From Gnetum montanum (taxonomy: Eukaryota; Streptophyta; Gnetopsida; Gnetales; Gnetaceae), in the NCBI GenBank assembly GCA_015680685.1, contig MNCI01006539.1:249151-285797 (forward strand): DNA of 36,647 bases. Direction: 5' to 3'. The translations under genes were made by a program, and so were the position numbers. The stretch's first letter is position 1, and each line of letters starts with the position of its first letter. The notes beneath the pieces are model-generated. The model saw only the letters and a program-made list of their open reading frames with translations, ran no database searches and was not told the origin of the DNA. Positions 31,697 through 36,647 of the stretch are shown one piece after another.

Positions 31697-32259
31697 TGTG
31701 ACATCATGTTTCTTGATTTCATGGCAAATATCAAATATACATTATGTGTAAGAAGAAAATATACCAAACGTTAAATATATGTAACATTTGACATTATGCA
31801 TAATGGAAATAACAGGGAAAATGCATAAAGAGAAAGAAAAGAATGCTTTATTGATATGGAATGATGTATTTGGATCATGCTCTAAGAGTGTTCCTTGGGG
31901 TTTTCTTTCTTCGGCATCTATCCCCTTAGAGGTAATCTAGCACTACCACCATGGTTAGGCTTATCACTAGCTAGAAGGAATGGTCAGTTGCTTTTCTATC
32001 CTGCTTCACTTGGCACCCGTGACTCTCCTTTTACTTGCTCCATCACTCCATGCTGGAACGACCTCCAAGCCTAGGTATAAATGCCTTTGCTCAAATCTCC
32101 AAAGGTTACCTCAAGAGACATGTCCATTTTACAATGCATAATTTTATATCTTAATTACAACACACCCTTTCTAGTCTTGTTATATTAATCTCACGAGTAG
32201 TTATGAAGAGACACCATCTTTGTTATGTAGTAGCATTATTTGGGAATGCGAACGTTACA
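31697..32259 (-). repeat. 5' LTR of the CCR4-carrying element
   Basis: 563 bp, in transcribed sense TGTAACGTTCGC to GATGTCACA. It pairs with 26821-27348. Confidence 0.88.
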
Positions 32260-33270
32260 CATTTTGATGAGTTTAGGGGGTTCTAGGGTTAATGTAACTT
32301 GTTTGGAGGCCTCCAGTGGTTCCAGGCCTCAAAATAAGCATCTTTGTATTTATCACTAGCAAGTAAGTTGTCTTAGCTACATTTAAGATGTCTCAACTAC
32401 ATTCAAGACATCTCCACACTCTCAAGTTATGTCACATGATTCCAAGACATCTTAGCCATATTCAAAATATCTTAGCCAGATTTAAGATGTCTCTTCTAAC
32501 ATCTCTTTACTCAAGTAGGATGCCTTCGACTTCTTCAAGACATCTCATACGAATTCCAACTGACTCCAAATTGATTTCTAATATGGAGGGAAGATGAAGG
32601 ATCTTCTGGAAAGGTATAAAAAGGTAGCAAAAGCCTAAGTTAGGGAAGAGACTAATCATAAGGGAGAAGGTTAGCCTCAAAGGAGGCTATTCCTACAAGA
32701 GAAGGCTAGTCTTAAGAGTGAGAGAAAAGAGGTTTGAGAAAACTCTTAAGAGCTTATGCAAGAAGAGTTTGAGTGAGAGGTAAGGGAGAGCACTTGAAAG
32801 AGGTTAAGAAAATCTCTTATAATATCTTGTCTTAAGCTTTAGCTCCATTGTGAATAATTGAGAATTGAGAGTAGACATGTGTGGCCTCTAAGATTCTTGG
32901 AAGAGTTGTGAGTTGAGCTTGGGTCATCATCTTTCATGTAATTCTCTACATTTTAAGAGTTTTCTTTTAAAAAGGAGAATTTTCTCCAAATCATTATCTT
33001 ATTCTTGCTTCTAACTTGAATGTTGCTTAGGAAGCTTGTAGAATGGGTCCTTGTGGGATTTATTAAGGTAGGCTTCACATCAGATTCTTTTGAATATCAA
33101 GAATCTACTAGCACCTTTAGATTTAAAGGATTAGTATAAGGCTAAGAACTTGTTGAAGAAGTTTTTATGTATGTTTGCTAAAAACTACCATTATTTGTTT
33201 TTTTTTGTAATTTTTTGTTTTTGTTCCTCACAAAATTTTTTTTATTGAGAATAAGATAAATTCGAATAAC
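32260..33270 (+). other. LTR-like promoter region, possible solo LTR or LTR fragment
   Basis: TTGATGAGTTTAGGGGG at the start is followed by an array of AAGACATCT/AAGATGTCT motifs, a TATA box (TATAAAAAGG, 32615-32624) and a repetitive purine-rich leader (GAGAAGGTTAGCCTC, GAGAAGGCTAGTC, GGTTTGAGAAAACTC) typical of an R/U5 region. No gene follows, and neither the far end nor a target duplication could be fixed. It abuts the 5' LTR of the CCR4-carrying element. Confidence 0.4.
32370..32550 (+). promoter_or_regulatory. AAGACATCT / AAGATGTCT motif array
   Basis: TTTAAGATGTCTC, TTCAAGACATCTC, CCAAGACATCTTAG, TTCAAAATATCTTAG, TTTAAGATGTCTC and TTCAAGACATCTC occur in about 170 bp, in both orientations, 70-240 bp upstream of the TATA box at 32615. 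Confidence 0.65.
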
Positions 33271-34799
33271 ATAAACTTTATGATAATAGTTACAACATCC
33301 TTATAAATTATAGTATATAATTTTCTAGAAAAAATACTAATTACTAGCCTTGAATTTTAATTTTTTTCTTATACCATAAATCAATCTCTATAAAATGAAG
33401 TATGTGTTCTATACCATCTAGCAATGTTTTAAAATTTGGATTGAGAATTATGTCAATCATCATCATCATCATCATCCTAACCTTGTCTTGATAAAATAAG
33501 GTTGGCTACCTGAGTTCTTTTTTACCATTCACCTTTATGAAGAGCTAGATCTTTGTTTCTTTGGAGTTTCTTCAAATCATTTGATTGTTGTGCATCACAT
33601 CTAAGAATACCCTTGCATCTAAAAAATCTAAAAAAAAAACTCATCCATGAAATTTAACAAGGATTGTATTAATGTTACTAACAATTTCACTTTCAACAGT
33701 TTGAAAAATTATAGGATTCTTGAATTCAATTTGGTAAGGAATTTTAAAGTAGTTAGAGGAATAGGAAGAAAAATACACTTTTCATTTCTTACTAATCAAC
33801 ATATTATATTGATCCATAAAAACTTTAATATCTAATGATTTCTCTACCATGTCAAAATTAGCCAGTTCAATGAGATAAAAAGATTTAGAAAATTAGCAGG
33901 CATGCAAAACATTATTTTCATAGTGTTCAAAGATAGCATAAATCACTAGTGTACAACCCTTATTTGAAGAAATAAATCTAATAATCTATAGAAATATGTA
34001 TCATGAAGTGATATCTTTTGACAGAGATTCATAAAAATCATCAAGCAAAAAAAAAAAATCAAAAGCTTTGGAATTCTTGATAGTCTCTACAATTTGAGAG
34101 ATATTGGTATTTTTTATCTTCAAGTCATTTCTTCCTAAATAAGATTTTTTCCATAATAACTCTATAGGAAACTCTCAAGATTGATAGATATTAACAAAAT
34201 CAAAACTAAAGATTTATTATGTTTAAAGGCATGCATGATCTATTGGACAAATATTAGATTTTCATGAGGAATAAAGACATATTTCAAATATACCAAGTAT
34301 CAATGGGGGTAACAAAGAATAAATCAAGTAAGTTTTTTACTTTAACATTACAAAATTATCTCAAACGGATAGTCATCGCATAAAAAAGAAACATATGCAA
34401 CTTATCATGAAGGGATCTTAACGCACATAACCTATAGGTGCACTTTTTTTAAAGAGAGTTGAATCAATCTTTCATTTTTAATTCTAAGATGATGTGAACT
34501 TAAAAAAGGCTTATTCATACTTAATTAGAATATCAAGTAAGAGATACTAAGTTTCTACATGAAGTTTATTAGTTCTAATATGATGTAAATAAATTTTTTT
34601 CTCACCTTCAATATTAGACCATATCTATGTTAGAACCTTTTGCTTGACTAGCTAGTGACTGTGCCTATCATATTGCTGCACTTCCTTGTAGGAAATATTC
34701 CATTTCCTCAAACATTGCATTTCTTGTTATAGCGAACCTTATTTTTTTAATACAAGGCTATAATGATAATTATGATAGATAATACCATCTAGGATGTCA
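33271..34799. other. AT-rich stretch, no gene recognised
   Basis: Minus-strand frames give protein-like words (for example NVKVKNLLDLFFVTPIDTW near 34360-34300) that may belong to the worn tail of a non-LTR element, but no motif is decisive. It includes an (ATC)7 run at 33456-33476. Confidence 0.35.
33456..33476. repeat. (ATC)7 microsatellite
   Basis: Seven perfect ATC units. Confidence 0.95.
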
Positions 34800-35130
34800 T
34801 GAATCTTCATGAATTACTTTAGAAAATTTATCTTACCTTGAGAGATATTCAAGGTATGAGTGCATGCAATGAATTGGCATAAGGTTTTTGTTTCTAAAGC
34901 TAATAAATCATATTTAGAAAATAACATTGAGTATTATGTTTTCATCTTCCCCTTTAACTCATCAACCATAAATTAATTTTGTACTTTTTCAATATCTTTC
35001 TATATTTTATTCTTGAGTCTCCATTCTTAAATAGCACATCCATACATTATAGTAGAATATATGATAGTCTAAAAAATTTATTTTCTGACCTTCCAAGCCT
35101 AGATTCCTAAGTCCTTGCACTTGTAAGCAT
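34800..35130 (-). pseudogene. Possible non-LTR retrotransposon remnant, region after RT
   Basis: On the minus strand, with stops, ALYAYKCKDLGI, IIYSTIMYGCAI, EWRLKNKI, KDIEKVQN and ALETKTLCQFIACTHTLNIS follow in order. This resembles the segment after RT in plant non-LTR elements, where an LYG-type motif and a W..IE..Q helix recur. The RT itself would lie at higher coordinates but is not seen. This is pattern resemblance only. Confidence 0.35.
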
Positions 35131-35199
35131 ATAGAGCGTTAAAACCTTATATTATTCTTTCTTTGATGTACTTTCCCTACTTGTAATTTTTCATATAAA

Positions 35200-36647
35200 T
35201 GAACACTATACACATTTGACATCTAGCTTTAATTGGTAGCTGAGAGAGAAGAGAGAGAGAGAAAAAAAAAAGAGAAGACGTGTTGCTGCCAATGCCAAGA
35301 TTATGCCTTTCGTTGTCCATCCATGAGCGCGCCGTCAATCTTGTTTCTTGCACAACTGTTCCAGTACCAATCCATCCTAAGTGTTTCCTTTAGGTCCAGT
35401 CCATTGCTGTATGATTGCCATCTGTACACACAACACAGTCACATATGAGCAAGGATAAGTAAACCACAATACAGTTGATACCTTGCTTCGGTGTAAGGTC
35501 CATTGGCTGAGTTGCGATATGGCTAATACAAATTCTAGAGATATAACATTGGTGACTACCCAAGGTGTAGGGGTTAGGAAAATTTGAAAAAATTGGACCA
35601 GGGCCCCCATGACTAAGAGTGATCCTCCGGTAGTGATAAAATGGAAAAAGATAAGGAATAAAAAAGATAGAGAAAAAGAAACAACAGCAACACCGATAAA
35701 ATGGATGTTAGAGGTGGGAATGAACAAAATAAATGTTGATTGTGGAAATGTTTAAGGGAAAAAAGTTAACTGATGCACCAAATAGGAATGCCAGTGGGTC
35801 CTCCCCAAAGTAGGTGCTTGCCCTTTATGCCTTGACAAACCCACATTCAAAGAGTCCGTAGGCTCTGGAAATGTCATTTGGGAGCAAGAGTTAAAGACTT
35901 AACCCCAAGAATTCACCAAAGAGAAAACAATGCATCAACAAAAATATATACTACTGATACAACCGGCAATCAGGTGAAAGATGGGGAAAGAATGATGGGA
36001 AGAAGAAAATGGAATGGAGTCCCAAGAGCAAGGTGGTGTACAGTCCCTTGTGTATTTATGGTTAATGTGACTGAGTAGATCTCATTTCGAATCTAGCCTC
36101 AAACAATCCACATCCAGGGACTTCACATTAAGACACTTGGCCAATCCATCCATTTGAAGTAACAAGAATGCTTCCACTAAAGAGTCACCACCATTTCGAG
36201 GAAATGAGAAAGGGAAAAGTAGGAAGTGAGAAAGGGCCTTAGTTAGAGGGAACATGTTTGTTTAGTTCAATAACTAGTGCTTGTAGCCCAAATGATTATT
36301 TGGTCTAAGGGGTGTGCTTTGAATTCTCATTGTTTTCTATTTTTTTTTTTGCGTGAGAACCACACCATGCAAAGAGTTATTTTTATTAGCTCAACTTCTC
36401 GATAATGGAGCAATGTTAGAATGGTAAGGAAAACTCAAGAAGAAAACATCCAAGCACCCAAGAGAATGGCCAGCATAAAGGCATCAAATCCCCTTGAAGT
36501 CACACCCTTTTTAGTCCTTGAGTTCTTCCTTAGTTTGAGAAATGCCCAGTCACCAATTCATTAATAGGTTTATTATTAAGAAAGGGACCATACAATTCCA
36601 AGCCAAGAGAGACCATAGAAATTCATGAATGCATGGATGATGTGGAC
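35200..36647 (-). mobile_element. Partial relative of the gag-only element interior, runs off the window
   Basis: 35795-35880 aligns with 19875-19960: both contain GG.TCCTCCCCAAAG.AGGT, then an ATGCC word, an ACC/ACA-rich segment and GTAGGC. 36459-36540 loosely matches 20588-20645 (CAAGAGAAT, GTCACACCCT, TTCTTCCTTAG). Order and orientation agree, so this looks like the 3' non-coding interior of a related minus-strand element. No LTR is visible here. 35242-35278 is GA-rich simple sequence. Open frames (for example 35878-36078) are judged meaningless. Confidence 0.5.

Larger units (their letters stand above)
26821..32259 (-). mobile_element. LTR retrotransposon carrying a CCR4-like gene copy
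   Basis: Direct repeats at 26821-27348 and 31697-32259 share long identical words, for example ATGATGTATTTGGATCATGC and GTGTTCCTTGGGGTTTTCTT. They start TGTGACATC and end TTACA on the plus strand, that is TGTAA..GTCACA in the transcribed sense. A PBS (31683-31696) beside the upper LTR and a purine-rich tract beside the lower one give minus orientation. The interior has no gag, protease, RT or integrase that I could recognise. It holds a CCR4-like pseudogene on the same strand, two minisatellites and AT-rich filler. The flanks AGAGC and CATTT do not match, and the interrupted LINE does not resume above 32259, so the ends may have been rearranged. Lineage is undetermined. Confidence 0.82.

Overview
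This is repeat-dominated nuclear plant DNA. Every confident call is a mobile element or a broken gene. The evidence for a plant is the set of families: L1-type LINEs, a Ty1/copia element primed by initiator tRNA-Met, and a Ty3/gypsy-type gag element primed by tRNA-Asp. The old, diverged LTRs, long AT-rich gene-free tracts and nested insertions suggest a large slow-turnover genome, possibly a gymnosperm, but that is inference. I saw no tRNA, rRNA or CRISPR array and no intact gene.

Layout. 1-1857 (+) is a GC-rich LINE copy: the ORF1 tail, then endonuclease and the start of reverse transcriptase, cut off inside RT. 1858-5210 is AT-rich and holds a weak candidate host gene on the minus strand (3345-4390) with a transit-peptide-like first exon. 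5211-12042 (+) is an old Ty1/copia element with both LTRs, PBS, PPT and broken gag-pol. Its integrase is split by two solo LTRs (7303-8130 and 8249-9210), each with a perfect 5-bp target duplication. 12043-18091 is AT-rich, with short tandem repeats and TATA-containing promoter-like patches.

18092-23959 (-) is a 5.87-kb LTR element of the same LTR superfamily as the two solo LTRs. It has PBS, PPT and a near-perfect target duplication, but codes only for a broken gag and a small unidentified ORF, so it is non-autonomous. About 24800-26820 (-) is a decayed L1-type LINE (RT and downstream domain). 26821-32259 (-) is another LTR element, with an initiator tRNA-Met-type PBS and no recognisable gag or pol. 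In the same orientation it carries an intronless, broken copy of a host CCR4-like deadenylase (27757-28927), the most interesting object in the window. 32260-33270 looks like an LTR promoter on the plus strand. 33271-35200 is AT-rich with a possible non-LTR remnant. 35200-36647 shares non-coding sequence with the gag-only element and runs off the window.

Two themes recur. First, nonsense mutations in the copia pol are all of the kind made by C-to-T or G-to-A change (Gln or Trp to stop), as expected from decay of methylated cytosine. Second, several LTR promoters carry arrays of short palindromic motifs just upstream of a TATA box, and the motif differs between related LTRs as if the array were an exchangeable cassette.
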